Assembly: GCA_036826635.1 (NCBI GenBank)
Contig: DAISVY010000002.1
Coordinates: 124,001 to 188,000 of the forward strand
DNA: 64,000 nt
Source: DAISVY01 sp036826635
GTDB lineage: Bacteria; Zixibacteria; MSB-5A5; GN15; FEB-12
Reading direction: 5' to 3'
The position numbers and the translations under genes are program-made. The notes beneath the pieces are model-generated. The model did not search any database. It had not been told where the DNA came from and was given only the letters and a program-made list of their open reading frames with translations. Shown here in pieces: positions 45,431 through 53,866 of the stretch. Within the stretch, counting starts at the first letter, position 1. Every line of letters starts with the position of its first letter.

Positions 45431-45880
45431 ATGAAAAACAAGCAGCGATGCATCAACTGCGGGCAGCTCCTGGTACGCCAGAACGGCGTAACCGTATGCC
45501 CCTATTGTAATACCGATGCAGTCAGCACTCCTCATCCCTTCATCGAACCGGGTGAATCCGATGAACATATCTTTATCGAATGCCCCGGCGCCACTATCTA
45601 CGAGGAAGGGACCAATCGGGTTATTGCAGGCGTGGAGTTCCTCGACGATAATGACCCCTCAAAAGGTTACCGTATCGTAGACCATCCCGTATACGCTCCT
45701 ACGCACACCAGGCGACGGCGGATCAAACGCGAAGCTCTGGGCAAAATTCGCCGCTGCCAGGGGTGCCAGGATCTCACGGTGCGCCTGCGTCGTCCCGAGG
45801 GACCGGACTTTTTCATCCCCTCGGTCAAGCATCCCGGTCGGAAAAAGCTCAAACCGGCAAAATATCGTTCTTACGCCTGA
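45431..45880 (+). CDS. Zinc-ribbon protein of unknown function
   Basis: The 149-residue protein has an N-terminal zinc ribbon with C7xxC10 and C23xxC26 (CINC, CPYC), a middle soluble part (IYEEGTNRVIAGVEFLDDND), and a C-terminal basic region with a second CxxC (CQGCQDLTV) and KHPGRKKLKPAKYR. It probably binds nucleic acid or a protein partner. AGGGGG lies before the ATG. It follows a sigma54-type promoter. It resembles no family I can name. Confidence 0.65.
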   Translation: MKNKQRCINCGQLLVRQNGVTVCPYCNTDAVSTPHPFIEPGESDEHIFIECPGATIYEEGTNRVIAGVEFLDDNDPSKGYRIVDHPVYAPTHTRRRRIKREALGKIRRCQGCQDLTVRLRRPEGPDFFIPSVKHPGRKKLKPAKYRSYA

Positions 45881-45920
45881 ACCTTTCCTACTACCTCAGT
45901 TTCCTTTTCCGAGACGGTTA

Positions 45921-45944
45921 ACACCCTTTCGCAAGAAAGGGTGT
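45921..45944 (+). terminator. Hairpin after the zinc-ribbon gene
   Basis: ACACCCTTT (45921-45929) pairs with AAAGGGTGT (45936-45944) around a six-base loop, 41 bases after the stop codon. It is AT-poor at the base and not followed by a long T run. Probable transcription end of the zinc-ribbon unit. Confidence 0.45.
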
Positions 45945-46039
45945 CAGCCGCCTCAGCAGAGTTGGAAAAGGGCTTCCAAAAACGCCTCTTTTTCTGGCGT
46001 AACTCAATGAATTACAAATAGATATCTGCGGTTTTTTTC

Positions 46040-46068
46040 TTGCTGTTGAAGCCATAATAGCTTATCTT
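46040..46068 (+). promoter_or_regulatory. Candidate promoter of the dciA-like/gyrB unit
   Basis: TTGCTG (46040-46045), a 17-base spacer and TATCTT (46063-46068) lie 23 bases before the first ATG. Moderate match to sigma70. Confidence 0.35.
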
Positions 46069-46090
46069 TTTACGATAAACAAAGGCTGTT

Positions 46091-46423
46091 ATGCGGAAAG
46101 AAAACTCATCCTTAAGATCGCGCACTCGTCCTACCCAGATCGGCGGTGTGGTTGATCGGATAATTGGCTCTCTGGGCCTTTCCGCTCGGTATTACGGCTG
46201 GCTGGTTGTGTCCAAATGGCCCGAGATCGTCGGTGAGTATTACGCTATGAAAACCCGGGCTATTCGATTCCACGAGGGAGTTCTCTATGTTGCCGTAGCC
46301 GATGCCTCGTGGCGCCAGATGCTGGCGATGGACACGGAAAAAGTTCTGAGCGCTATCCATGAGTATCCCTTCGGACGAGCGGTCAGGGAATTGCGCCTGG
46401 TCTGGGGAGAGAAAGGAAACTAA
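46091..46423 (+). CDS. DUF721 protein, DciA-like helicase loader candidate
   Basis: The 110-residue protein has the DUF721 core: VVDRIIGSLGLSARYYGWLVVSKWPEIVG, then TRAIRFHEGVLYVAVADASWRQMLAMD. In many bacteria DUF721 proteins next to gyrB are DciA, which loads the replicative helicase. It lies directly before gyrB (4 bases from stop to ATG). Being a DciA is an inference from family and context. Confidence 0.82.
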   Translation: MRKENSSLRSRTRPTQIGGVVDRIIGSLGLSARYYGWLVVSKWPEIVGEYYAMKTRAIRFHEGVLYVAVADASWRQMLAMDTEKVLSAIHEYPFGRAVRELRLVWGEKGN

Positions 46424-46427
46424 CGAC

Positions 46428-48383
46428 ATGTCAACACAAGCCGAGGCTACCATGCAAAAAAGCGGTAAAGATACATCAGGCAAGTCGCTCGGCCATAAAT
46501 ACGACGCCACCACTATTCAGGTACTCAAGGGGCTCGAGGCCGTGCGCCGCCGGCCGGCCATGTATATCGGCGATGTCAGTCAGCGCGGACTGCACCACAT
46601 GGTTTACGAAGTCGTCGACAATTCGGTCGATGAGGCCATGGCCGGGCATTGCGATAAAATCATCGTGGAAATCGGCAATGACGACACGGTCACCGTAACC
46701 GACAACGGCCGCGGTATCCCCGTCGAAAAACACCCGACCCAGAAAATCTCCGCTCTCGAGGTGGTCATGACCACTCTCCACGCCGGCGGAAAATTCGATC
46801 ACGAAAGTTACAAGGTCTCCGGCGGTTTGCACGGAGTGGGCGTTTCGGTGGTCAATGCTCTTTCCGAATACTGCTGGGTTGAAGTTACCCGCGATGGCGA
46901 TGTCTACCGTCAGGAATATGACCGCGGCGTCGCCCGGGAACACGTCAAGAAAGTCGGCAAACGCAAGAAAAACGGAACCAAGACATGCTTTAAGCCCGAT
47001 CCGGAAATCTTCCAGAAGACCGAGTTCAAATTCGATATCATCGCCTCTCGTTTGCGTGAACTGGCCTTTCTTAACCAGGGGCTTACTATCGAATTGACAG
47101 ACCTGCGAACCGACAAAAAGCTGAGCTTCCACTACAAGGGAGGACTGTCGAGCTTTGTTGAGTATCTCAACGAGAACAAAACGGTCTTGTTCAAAAAACC
47201 CATTCATTTCCAGGGTACCAAAGACGACGTTGAAGTTGAAATAGCTCTACAGTACAACGACGGTTACTCCGAGGCTATTTTCTCGTACGTGAACAACATC
47301 AACACGGTCGAGGGTGGCACGCACCTGACCGGTTTTCGCACGGCCCTGACTCGTTCCATCAACAACTACGCACTGAAGTACAAGCTGCTCAAAAAAGAAG
47401 GGCTTTCCCTGATCGGTGATGATTCGCGCGAGGGGTTGACGGGGATCATCTCGGTACGTGTACGAGACCCGCAATTCGAAGGTCAGACCAAAACAAAACT
47501 GGGCAACTCGGAAGTGCGGGGCATTGTCGAATCAATTACGAACGAAAATCTGGGCGCTTTCTTCGAAGAAAACCCGTCCGTCGGCAAGAAAGTAGTCGAC
47601 AAGCTGGTTTCGGCGGCCAACGCCCGCGAAGCTGCTCGCAAAGCCAAAGAACTCACCCGGCGCAAAACGGCCCTGGACAGTGCCGCTCTGCCCGGCAAGC
47701 TGGCCGATTGTTCCTCGCGCGATCCCGAATCGTGTGAGTTGTTCATCGTCGAGGGTGATTCGGCCGGTGGTTCGGCAAAACAGGGTCGAGATCGTCGTTT
47801 CCAGGCTATCCTGCCGCTACGCGGTAAGATTCTTAACGTCGAAAAGGCCCGCATCGACAAAATACTCGGCAATGCCGAGATACGGGCTCTCATCACCGCC
47901 CTCGGATGCGGCATCCGCGAGGATTTCGATCCCGAAAAGGCGCGCTACCATAAAATCGTCATCATGACCGATGCTGATGTCGACGGAGCCCATATCAGAA
48001 CCCTGATCCTTACTTTCTTCTTCCGCTATATGCGCGACTTGATTGATCTGGGACGTATCTACATTGCCCAGCCGCCCCTCTACCGTCTGAAAAAAGGCAA
48101 AGAAGAACACTGGGTATACTCCGACGATGAAAAAGAACGCGTACTGAAACAAATGCCGGAAAAAGGTGTTGGCGTCCAGCGCTTCAAAGGACTCGGTGAA
48201 ATGAACCCCGAACAATTGTGGCGCACAACCATGGACCCCGAGACCCGCACCCTGTTGCAGGTTAACCTGGACGATGGGGCCGAGGCGGACCGCCTGTTCA
48301 CCACTCTGATGGGTAACGAAATCGCTTCCCGGCGGGAGTTCATCCAGCAGAACGCTCAGTACGTGCGCAATCTCGACGTTTAG
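46428..48383 (+). CDS. gyrB: DNA gyrase subunit B
   Basis: It is the ATPase subunit of gyrase, which introduces negative supercoils. The 651-residue protein shows RRPAMYIGDVSQRGLHHMV, the ATP site DNSVDEAMAGH and DNGRGIPVEKHPT, LHGVGVSVVNALSE, the toprim EGDSAGGSAKQGRDR and DADVDGAHIRTL, and the C-terminal KGLGEMNPEQLWRTTMDPE. It has no large insert, as in Gram-negative GyrB. I chose ATG 46428 (AAGGAA ten bases upstream). An ORF from 46359 only overlaps the DUF721 gene. A palindromic terminator follows. Confidence 0.97.
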   Translation: MSTQAEATMQKSGKDTSGKSLGHKYDATTIQVLKGLEAVRRRPAMYIGDVSQRGLHHMVYEVVDNSVDEAMAGHCDKIIVEIGNDDTVTVTDNGRGIPVEKHPTQKISALEVVMTTLHAGGKFDHESYKVSGGLHGVGVSVVNALSEYCWVEVTRDGDVYRQEYDRGVAREHVKKVGKRKKNGTKTCFKPDPEIFQKTEFKFDIIASRLRELAFLNQGLTIELTDLRTDKKLSFHYKGGLSSFVEYLNENKTVLFKKPIHFQGTKDDVEVEIALQYNDGYSEAIFSYVNNINTVEGGTHLTGFRTALTRSINNYALKYKLLKKEGLSLIGDDSREGLTGIISVRVRDPQFEGQTKTKLGNSEVRGIVESITNENLGAFFEENPSVGKKVVDKLVSAANAREAARKAKELTRRKTALDSAALPGKLADCSSRDPESCELFIVEGDSAGGSAKQGRDRRFQAILPLRGKILNVEKARIDKILGNAEIRALITALGCGIREDFDPEKARYHKIVIMTDADVDGAHIRTLILTFFFRYMRDLIDLGRIYIAQPPLYRLKKGKEEHWVYSDDEKERVLKQMPEKGVGVQRFKGLGEMNPEQLWRTTMDPETRTLLQVNLDDGAEADRLFTTLMGNEIASRREFIQQNAQYVRNLDV

Positions 48384-48410
48384 ACAAAAGTCAATCGATA
48401 AGGGATAATG

Positions 48411-48440
48411 AAAAGGCCCGCTTGTACAAGCGGGCCTTTT
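48411..48440. terminator. Bidirectional intrinsic terminator (perfect 30-bp palindrome)
   Basis: The 30-base sequence from 48411 to 48440 is a perfect palindrome, AAAAGGCCCGCTTG plus its complement with two central bases. It makes a 14-base-pair stem with A and T tails at both ends. It stands between gyrB and a convergent unknown gene. Confidence 0.88.
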
Positions 48441-48472
48441 GATATCGGCATCAATTAACAGAAGAAATCTTT

Positions 48473-48955
48473 CTACGAGGACGACTCATCGGGCGTTTTT
48501 TTCTCTCTACCGTCCGTTGACAGTTCCTTTATCTCATCGGGCACTTCCATCTTCGGCGTAGCGACACCCAAATACCGCTGATACCATTTCCACTTCTTCT
48601 TTTCCTGTTTATACCATTTCTTGTACGCCTTCTGACGTTCAAGCACCACGGCGTCATATTCTTCGATCCGGCGTATCAGCAACTCGACAGCCTGTCGTTT
48701 CTCCAGAGCACGACGAAACGTGTCGTAGTCGGTAAAATTGAAAAGTGTCTGTACAATCGGCTCGAAAAAAACCAGCACCTGTGAACCGACGAAATTAAGG
48801 GGCTTGACCGACTCCAAAAAAAGAATCGCCGGAACCGTCCATCCCCGGTCGGTGGTCTTGCGGGCCAGCTTGTCAATTACGGCTTTTTCGTCTTCGGCCA
48901 GAGGATTTTTTTTCTCAAGGCGCGAAAACTCTTCCCCGCGTTGCCAGAGACTCAT
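48473..48955 (-). CDS. Hypothetical protein, charged
   Basis: The 160-residue protein is charged and likely has a mainly helical fold: EFSRLEKKNPLAEDEKAVIDKL, a hydrophobic patch (VPAILFLESVKPLNFVGSQVLVF), RRALEKRQAVELLIRRIEEYD and an unusual lysine/tryptophan run (KWYKQEKKKWKWYQRYLG). It overlaps its neighbour by four bases (ATGA). No family recognised. Confidence 0.7.
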   Translation of the reverse strand: MSLWQRGEEFSRLEKKNPLAEDEKAVIDKLARKTTDRGWTVPAILFLESVKPLNFVGSQVLVFFEPIVQTLFNFTDYDTFRRALEKRQAVELLIRRIEEYDAVVLERQKAYKKWYKQEKKKWKWYQRYLGVATPKMEVPDEIKELSTDGREKKTPDESSS

Positions 48956-49506
48956 GCCTTTTCTTCTCCTCCGTCCCGAGGAACATCATCGCGGTCGGAT
49001 TCCTCGTCGGGCTCTTCACTCGGACGATTGATCCGTGCTTTCACGAAGGCCGTCACCTCGGCGCTGTTCTTGTTGAACATAATGTATTGACCCCGAAAAT
49101 TCTCCAGACGCGACGGTCGGGTAAAAGGTGAAAGAAGAATGCCGTTCTTGTCCGGATAACAACTGCGAAACAGCGACCAGTCTTTGGACAGCGTCTGGGT
49201 AGTGGTCTTTACCATAATGCGTTTGTCACTGAGCCGGAAAGTAGTCGGGAAATAGAACTTGGCCAGGGAAGCGAACAACACAATCATGCCCAAAATCGTG
49301 AACCAGCGCGAGTCGGTCGAATAGTATATGGCCAGTCCCACGAGGCTGATAAACAAAGTCACCACCACTCCCGTCACCGGACGAGCCTTGAGCGGATGAC
49401 AGGTCCATTCCAGAACCTCACCCTCGTCGTCATCATCATTGCCGTCGGCACCGTCAAGGGGTTCCGAAGGTACGACTTCCTTTTCTTTGTCTTCCGGCGT
49501 GCTCAT
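48952..49506 (-). CDS. Membrane protein with PH-like domain
   Basis: The 184-residue protein has an acidic N-terminus (DGADGNDDDDEGE), two membrane segments (about 45-66, VTGVVVTLFISLVGLAIYY, and 70-86) and a cytoplasmic domain (about 90-165: FRLSDKRIMVKTTTQTLSKDW, KNGILLSPFTRPSRLENFRG) resembling bacterial PH folds. ATG 49506 is used, as the longer reading begins at TTG. Function unknown. Confidence 0.7.
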   Translation of the reverse strand: MSTPEDKEKEVVPSEPLDGADGNDDDDEGEVLEWTCHPLKARPVTGVVVTLFISLVGLAIYYSTDSRWFTILGMIVLFASLAKFYFPTTFRLSDKRIMVKTTTQTLSKDWSLFRSCYPDKNGILLSPFTRPSRLENFRGQYIMFNKNSAEVTAFVKARINRPSEEPDEESDRDDVPRDGGEEKA

Positions 49507-49521
49507 CGCCAACAAGTGACC

Positions 49522-49725
49522 TTACTGGTCCTGAAAACGGTAGCGTTCTTTCTTCACCGTTTCCATCATGTCCATCAGCTCTTTCGGCTCGATCAGTTTC
49601 TTCTCGATCATCACTCTCACGAGAGCTTCCTGCGCCAGGTTGTTAGAAAGAGCAAGCTCTTCGTAAGTTACGTCCCGCTCCTTGCCGTCGACAACCATCT
49701 TCAGGGCGACTTTCTTCTCAGTCAT
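49522..49725 (-). CDS. Small soluble protein of unknown function
   Basis: The 67-residue protein has KKVALKMVVDGKERDVTYEE and an amphipathic helix SNNLAQEALVRVMIEKKLIE. A GGAG six bases before the ATG supports translation. It lies just upstream of the PH-like gene (15 bases) with the same orientation. No family recognised. Confidence 0.65.
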   Translation of the reverse strand: MTEKKVALKMVVDGKERDVTYEELALSNNLAQEALVRVMIEKKLIEPKELMDMMETVKKERYRFQDQ

Positions 49726-49817
49726 TGTCTGCTCCGATTCTGTCGATGAAGTTCTGAAATCACAAAGGCACCGTGCAAAACATGTTTATCACAGTTCCCA
49801 ACGACCTCATACCGGTC

Positions 49818-51620
49818 TTACTCGACCGTATCACCGCGGCCGCTCGATTCTGATTCTGTTTTTCCCAAAAAGGTCGGGTGACCATCGACGATTTTATACA
49901 GCGGCAGTTCCACGTTTTCGCGGTGCTGTCCGAAGGTAACCGATGCGGCCGCTCCCCGATACCCGTCGATCTTTCTCAAATGCGAAACTATCTCGCTTCT
50001 CGTGGCGGCCCCGTCCAGCACGGCCTGTGTCATCACTTTGACGGCATCATAACCCAGAGCGGCCAGCCGTTGCGGTTGCTTACCGTAGCGCCGGTCGAAA
50101 GCGGCGGCAAAACGAAGGTACGCCTCTCCCCGTTGATCCTCAAGAGAAGCCGAGGGAAACACCGCCCCCTTGGTAATCTGATCTCCCAGCCGAAGGATAG
50201 CATCGTCGCCCCAACTGTCCGAGCCGAGGTAAAACGCATTGAGGTTATAAAAATTTATCTGCGGCAAAAGGAGACGAAGACGACTGGAACTCCCGGGCAA
50301 ATAGAGGCAATCAATACTGACCGGAATACCATCGGCGTCAAGCGTGTCACCGTATTCGTTGATGAAAAAAGTCGAGTCGGGATGCACGCCCAGCAGGAGA
50401 GCCTTGACATCTTCGATATAATCCCCAAAATCCTTGTCGCGGGGACGATAGTATTCTATCGCCACGACCTCCCCGCCCAGTTGTTCGAAACGTTCGGCAA
50501 AAGCCCGCGCCATGCGCAAGTCATCGGGACTGGTGGGGGTGATAATAGCCGCCGAATCGGCCTGACGGTTGAACACGGCATACTCGGCCATCACGACCCC
50601 TTGCAGTTCGATATTGGGCGAAAGCTGAAAGCTCGATTCGCTCAGCATCGTCAGCCCGGCCTGCGTAGCGGCAGGTGCAATCATCGGCAACGTGCCGCAG
50701 GCCAGTGTAGCCGAAGCCACAGCGGCCTCCTCGCTGGTAAGCGGACCTATGACGGCATCGGCCGAGGAACCGATAAGCTGTCGCACTATTCGGGCGGCGT
50801 TGACCGGATCGCCCTTGGTATCGTACGGGACCAGATTCAACCCACGGCCGGTTTCGGCCCGGTATTCCTCGGCGGCTACGATAGCCCCGTGATAGATTTC
50901 CTCCCCGAAGGCCTGCATCTCACCGGAGAACGGCAAAACCACGGCCAATTCGAGATCCGCGCCAACCGCCCCGGCTTCATCCAGCACCGATTGCGGAACG
51001 TCCAGAGTGCGCCCGCACATTTGCAGCAGATTTTGGGCCGTTCTATACTCCCCTCGGGCCACCATGGCATCGGCCAGCGATTCCGCCAGTCGACATTTCC
51101 GCTCTTCATCGAGATTTTCAAAATCAGCCGGACCGAGGGAAACAGACTTCGCCCCGGCTATGGCTCCGGACAGGGCCGCTTCCAGCAAATCCGTCAGTCG
51201 CTGATCAGAAGAGCGCCCGTAGGCCTGAATATACCCGGCAACGGCGCGATCAAGCTGCCCTTTGAGGTAGTAGATATTGCTTCGGAAATACCAAACGTGC
51301 GCCAGACAGGGAGATTCCGGATATCGATTGATAAAAGAACTGAAACCGGCCAGAGCTTCGTCGTAATTGCCGAAATACATCTCGGCCTTGGCACGATTGA
51401 AAGCAAACAAATCGGCGTTGGGAGAATTGGGGTAGTGACCGGCCAGCTCGGTAAACGCCCGGGAAGCCTCCAGCCATCGCCCTTCGCGCAGGTAACGCTT
51501 GGCTCTGGCGTAATCGGATATGACCTCGGGGAGATCATCAAGATCCTCGGCCGCCGCCGAATCGGCCACCGGCCACGCGAGGAACATAAACGACGCAATA
51601 ACCAGCCAGAGAAAACGCAT
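49818..51620 (-). CDS. Periplasmic TPR plus ABC-type substrate-binding protein (LpoA-like)
   Basis: The 600-residue protein has a signal peptide (WLVIASFMFLAWPVADSAAA), TPR-type repeats at about 35-190 (EASRAFTELAGHYPNSPNAD, NYDEALAGFSSFINRYPESP) and a type-1 periplasmic-binding domain from about 222 (ADLELAVVLPFSGEMQAFGE, DAVIGPLTSEEAAVASATL). This order is that of the penicillin-binding-protein activator LpoA and of LivJ-like sensors. No lipobox cysteine, unlike LpoA. The ATG overlaps the stop of the DUF151 gene by one base. Confidence 0.85.
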   Translation of the reverse strand: MRFLWLVIASFMFLAWPVADSAAAEDLDDLPEVISDYARAKRYLREGRWLEASRAFTELAGHYPNSPNADLFAFNRAKAEMYFGNYDEALAGFSSFINRYPESPCLAHVWYFRSNIYYLKGQLDRAVAGYIQAYGRSSDQRLTDLLEAALSGAIAGAKSVSLGPADFENLDEERKCRLAESLADAMVARGEYRTAQNLLQMCGRTLDVPQSVLDEAGAVGADLELAVVLPFSGEMQAFGEEIYHGAIVAAEEYRAETGRGLNLVPYDTKGDPVNAARIVRQLIGSSADAVIGPLTSEEAAVASATLACGTLPMIAPAATQAGLTMLSESSFQLSPNIELQGVVMAEYAVFNRQADSAAIITPTSPDDLRMARAFAERFEQLGGEVVAIEYYRPRDKDFGDYIEDVKALLLGVHPDSTFFINEYGDTLDADGIPVSIDCLYLPGSSSRLRLLLPQINFYNLNAFYLGSDSWGDDAILRLGDQITKGAVFPSASLEDQRGEAYLRFAAAFDRRYGKQPQRLAALGYDAVKVMTQAVLDGAATRSEIVSHLRKIDGYRGAAASVTFGQHRENVELPLYKIVDGHPTFLGKTESESSGRGDTVE

Positions 51621-52114
51621 TAAAGAGAATACTTCCCGAAATCCTCAGGATTAATCTTCCTCAGCCGATCACGCAACGACTCGGGGTCGGTCGGCATGGA
51701 GGGCATATCGGGCGTTCCCTTGGCCACCGATTCGAACAAATCAGAGCTGACGAAAATCGACGCACCGGTTTTGAGGGCCAAAGCAATCGAATCCGACGGG
51801 CGAGCGTCGACCTTCAGCCTGTCGCCGTTGCGAATCAGGTGAACCTTGGCATAGAACGTCTGCTCGCGCAGTTCCGTAACTTCAACCCGGTCTACCCTGG
51901 CTTCCAGCACCTCAATCACTTTCTTCATCAGATCATGAGTGAGAGGACGCTTGGAACCAACTCCCGAAAGTTCCATGGCAATCGCCCACGCCTCGGCATG
52001 ACCGATCCATATCGGCAAGACCTTGTCCTGTTCGGCTGGTGAAAGAATAACCACCGGTGTATTGGTCGTCATATCCAGCGCCAGACCTTCAAGCTTTACC
52101 TCTAACATCTCCAT
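51620..52114 (-). CDS. Bifunctional nuclease family protein (DUF151)
   Basis: The 164-residue protein has the DUF151 core: VVILSPAEQDKVLPIWIGHAEA, KRPLTHDLMKKVIEVLEARV, DRLKVDARPSDSIALALKTG and the C-terminal tail. Family members have weak RNase/DNase activity in studied plant and bacterial homologues, with biological role unclear. It stands just after rplI and before the LpoA-like gene in the same direction. Confidence 0.88.
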   Translation of the reverse strand: MEMLEVKLEGLALDMTTNTPVVILSPAEQDKVLPIWIGHAEAWAIAMELSGVGSKRPLTHDLMKKVIEVLEARVDRVEVTELREQTFYAKVHLIRNGDRLKVDARPSDSIALALKTGASIFVSSDLFESVAKGTPDMPSMPTDPESLRDRLRKINPEDFGKYSL

Positions 52115-52118
52115 GCAA

Positions 52119-52565
52119 TCACGATTTTTTCACGACCCACAGCTTTACGTTGGCCGTTACTTCCTTGTCAATCTTCACCGGGACAGTATACACACCGAGC
52201 GCCTTGATCGGTTCCGCAAGGTCGATAGCCCGCTTGTCCACGGTCACCCCGTTCTGCTCAAGCAGACCGGCGATATCCTGATTGGTGATCGAACCGTACA
52301 GCTTGTCTTCTTCTCCGACCAGAACTTCGGCCGAGAGTTCAAGCTTCTCGATTCTGTCTTTGACCACTTCCGCGGCACGACGTGCCTTTTTCTCACGAAT
52401 GACCTTTTGCTTGTTAACCTCGTCGATGGCTCTGAGGTTGGCTTTCGTGGCGGGAATGGCCAGATTCCTCGGAATCAGGTAGTTGCGACCGTACCCGTCG
52501 CGGACATCAACCGTTTGCCCGACCTTACCGAGCTCCGGTACATCTTCGCGCAGTATGACTTTCAT
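52119..52565 (-). CDS. rplI: 50S ribosomal protein L9
   Basis: It is a structural protein of the large ribosomal subunit. The 148-residue protein starts KVILREDVPELGKVGQTVDV with the N-terminal domain, the long helix IDEVNKQKVIREKKARRAAE and the C-terminal domain (KLYGSITNQDIAGLL...). The start ATG 52565 has GGAGAGG at seven bases, and the upstream extension to 52610 is not needed. It belongs to a cluster with rpsF, rpsR and a DUF2232 gene. Confidence 0.97.
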   Translation of the reverse strand: MKVILREDVPELGKVGQTVDVRDGYGRNYLIPRNLAIPATKANLRAIDEVNKQKVIREKKARRAAEVVKDRIEKLELSAEVLVGEEDKLYGSITNQDIAGLLEQNGVTVDKRAIDLAEPIKALGVYTVPVKIDKEVTANVKLWVVKKS

Positions 52566-52606
52566 TATCACCTCTCCTGATAGTATACACAACACATTTG
52601 TAATCT

Positions 52607-53638
52607 TCAAGCTGATTGACCGGACGGCCGGTTGCGCCAGTCGGCAAAACTGTCAATGAACCCGAGCAGCACAAGGGCCAGATAACCGAGTAAGCCGGTC
52701 AGAGTTAACAAAATATAGAACAACACCTTGACACCGGTGGCCAGCCTGATACGACGGAGCGAGTGCTCGGTCAGAGCTAACCCGCCCAGACAGTAGTAAA
52801 TCGACAGCGCCGCCAGCAGATTATCAGCCACCAGAACTATCGTTTCGGAGCCCAGTAACCTCCCGGCTATAATAACGATCAAACCCGGAGTAACCCAGAA
52901 GGGTACTTTCCAGTAACAGAACGGTCGCAGGCGACCGGCCGGAGCTCCGGCCGTGACACCGTCGTACATAAACCATATGAACCCGACAGAGAACTGCGCC
53001 ATAAGATTCATGATCGTGGCCGCCGGCATCAGCCGAATGGTAACATCGGCCAGTTTGCCGGCCTGTTCGACCATATCCCGGGCCGCATCGGCATGATACC
53101 CTGTCGCTATCAGACTTTGTTCAAGGCTACTCATCACATCGGTACTGGCTACTCCGGCCAGTCTCATCATGTCCGGCCATTGGGGCACAAACAGCACCAG
53201 CCCGCCGATCACGATTGCGGCCAGACCCCAGAGATATATCCGCAACTGGCTTCTTTCCTGTCGCGCTCGCCATCCGATCACCCAGGCGGCTGCGAGAAGC
53301 GTACACCACTCCACGACAACCGTCCAAATCTGCCCCGCCGGAGTCAGGGCACCAGCCAGAAACCCGGCCACGAGGCCAAAGACAATCACGAGCAGGGTGC
53401 GCCGCCGCAAGGCAAGTTCGGCAATTCCCCGATACAGGTAGATACCCAGAAGGTAAGCGACCGCCGCGGCGACAACGGCCAGAACCAGATTCTGAGTGCC
53501 CAAAACTATGGAGAATTTGAGCAGGGCATAGGCCACCATGGCCGCCGGGACGATCCACAGGCTGTATCTTCGGGGCCGGTCTACATGCAGAGTGATCGTC
53601 GGTTCTGCTGTTTCATCACCGGTACGATTCACTGGCAT
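52607..53638 (-). CDS. DUF2232 membrane protein
   Basis: The 343-residue membrane protein has eight or so hydrophobic segments (about 28-47, 51-68, 82-100, 108-124, 137-153, 208-225, 248-270, 300-330) and the region MNLMAQFSVGFIWFMYDG, matching DUF2232 proteins found between rpsR and rplI. Function unknown; an S-component-like transporter role has been suggested for relatives. Its start codon lies 22 bases inside the end of rpsR. Confidence 0.85.
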   Translation of the reverse strand: MPVNRTGDETAEPTITLHVDRPRRYSLWIVPAAMVAYALLKFSIVLGTQNLVLAVVAAAVAYLLGIYLYRGIAELALRRRTLLVIVFGLVAGFLAGALTPAGQIWTVVVEWCTLLAAAWVIGWRARQERSQLRIYLWGLAAIVIGGLVLFVPQWPDMMRLAGVASTDVMSSLEQSLIATGYHADAARDMVEQAGKLADVTIRLMPAATIMNLMAQFSVGFIWFMYDGVTAGAPAGRLRPFCYWKVPFWVTPGLIVIIAGRLLGSETIVLVADNLLAALSIYYCLGGLALTEHSLRRIRLATGVKVLFYILLTLTGLLGYLALVLLGFIDSFADWRNRPSGQSA

Positions 53639-53852
53639 ACGCCATAATCGCCATGTGCCGACCGCGCTTGATAGCCTGAGTCAGCTTGCGCTGATGCCGG
53701 GCGCAGTTGCCGGAGATGCGCCGCGGCACGATCTTACCGCGCTCGGTAACGAAGCGGCGCAGCAGGCGTTCATCTTTGAAGTCTATGTACGTGATCTTAT
53801 TCTCGCAGAAACGGCAGATTTTCCGCCTTCTTCTCATTCCCTCGTTAGCCAT
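53616..53852 (-). CDS. rpsR: 30S ribosomal protein S18
   Basis: The 78-residue protein is basic: RRRRKICRFCENKITYIDFK, RLLRRFVTERGKIVPRRISG, CARHQRKLTQAIKRGRHMAI. It keeps the CxxC of the zinc-type S18 (C13, C16) and a third cysteine in GNCARHQ. It lies between rpsF and DUF2232 and overlaps the latter by 23 bases. Confidence 0.97.
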   Translation of the reverse strand: MANEGMRRRRKICRFCENKITYIDFKDERLLRRFVTERGKIVPRRISGNCARHQRKLTQAIKRGRHMAIMAYASESYR

Positions 53853-53866
53853 AATAAAGCCCTTCC

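Noticed and set aside
48411..48440. Perfect 30-base palindrome considered as a protein-binding operator
   Set aside because: It lies between two convergent gene ends with A and T tails, so a terminator explains it fully.
49878..51623. Plus-strand open frame of 581 codons over the LpoA-like gene
   Set aside because: Antisense shadow; the minus-strand product has a signal peptide and recognised domains.
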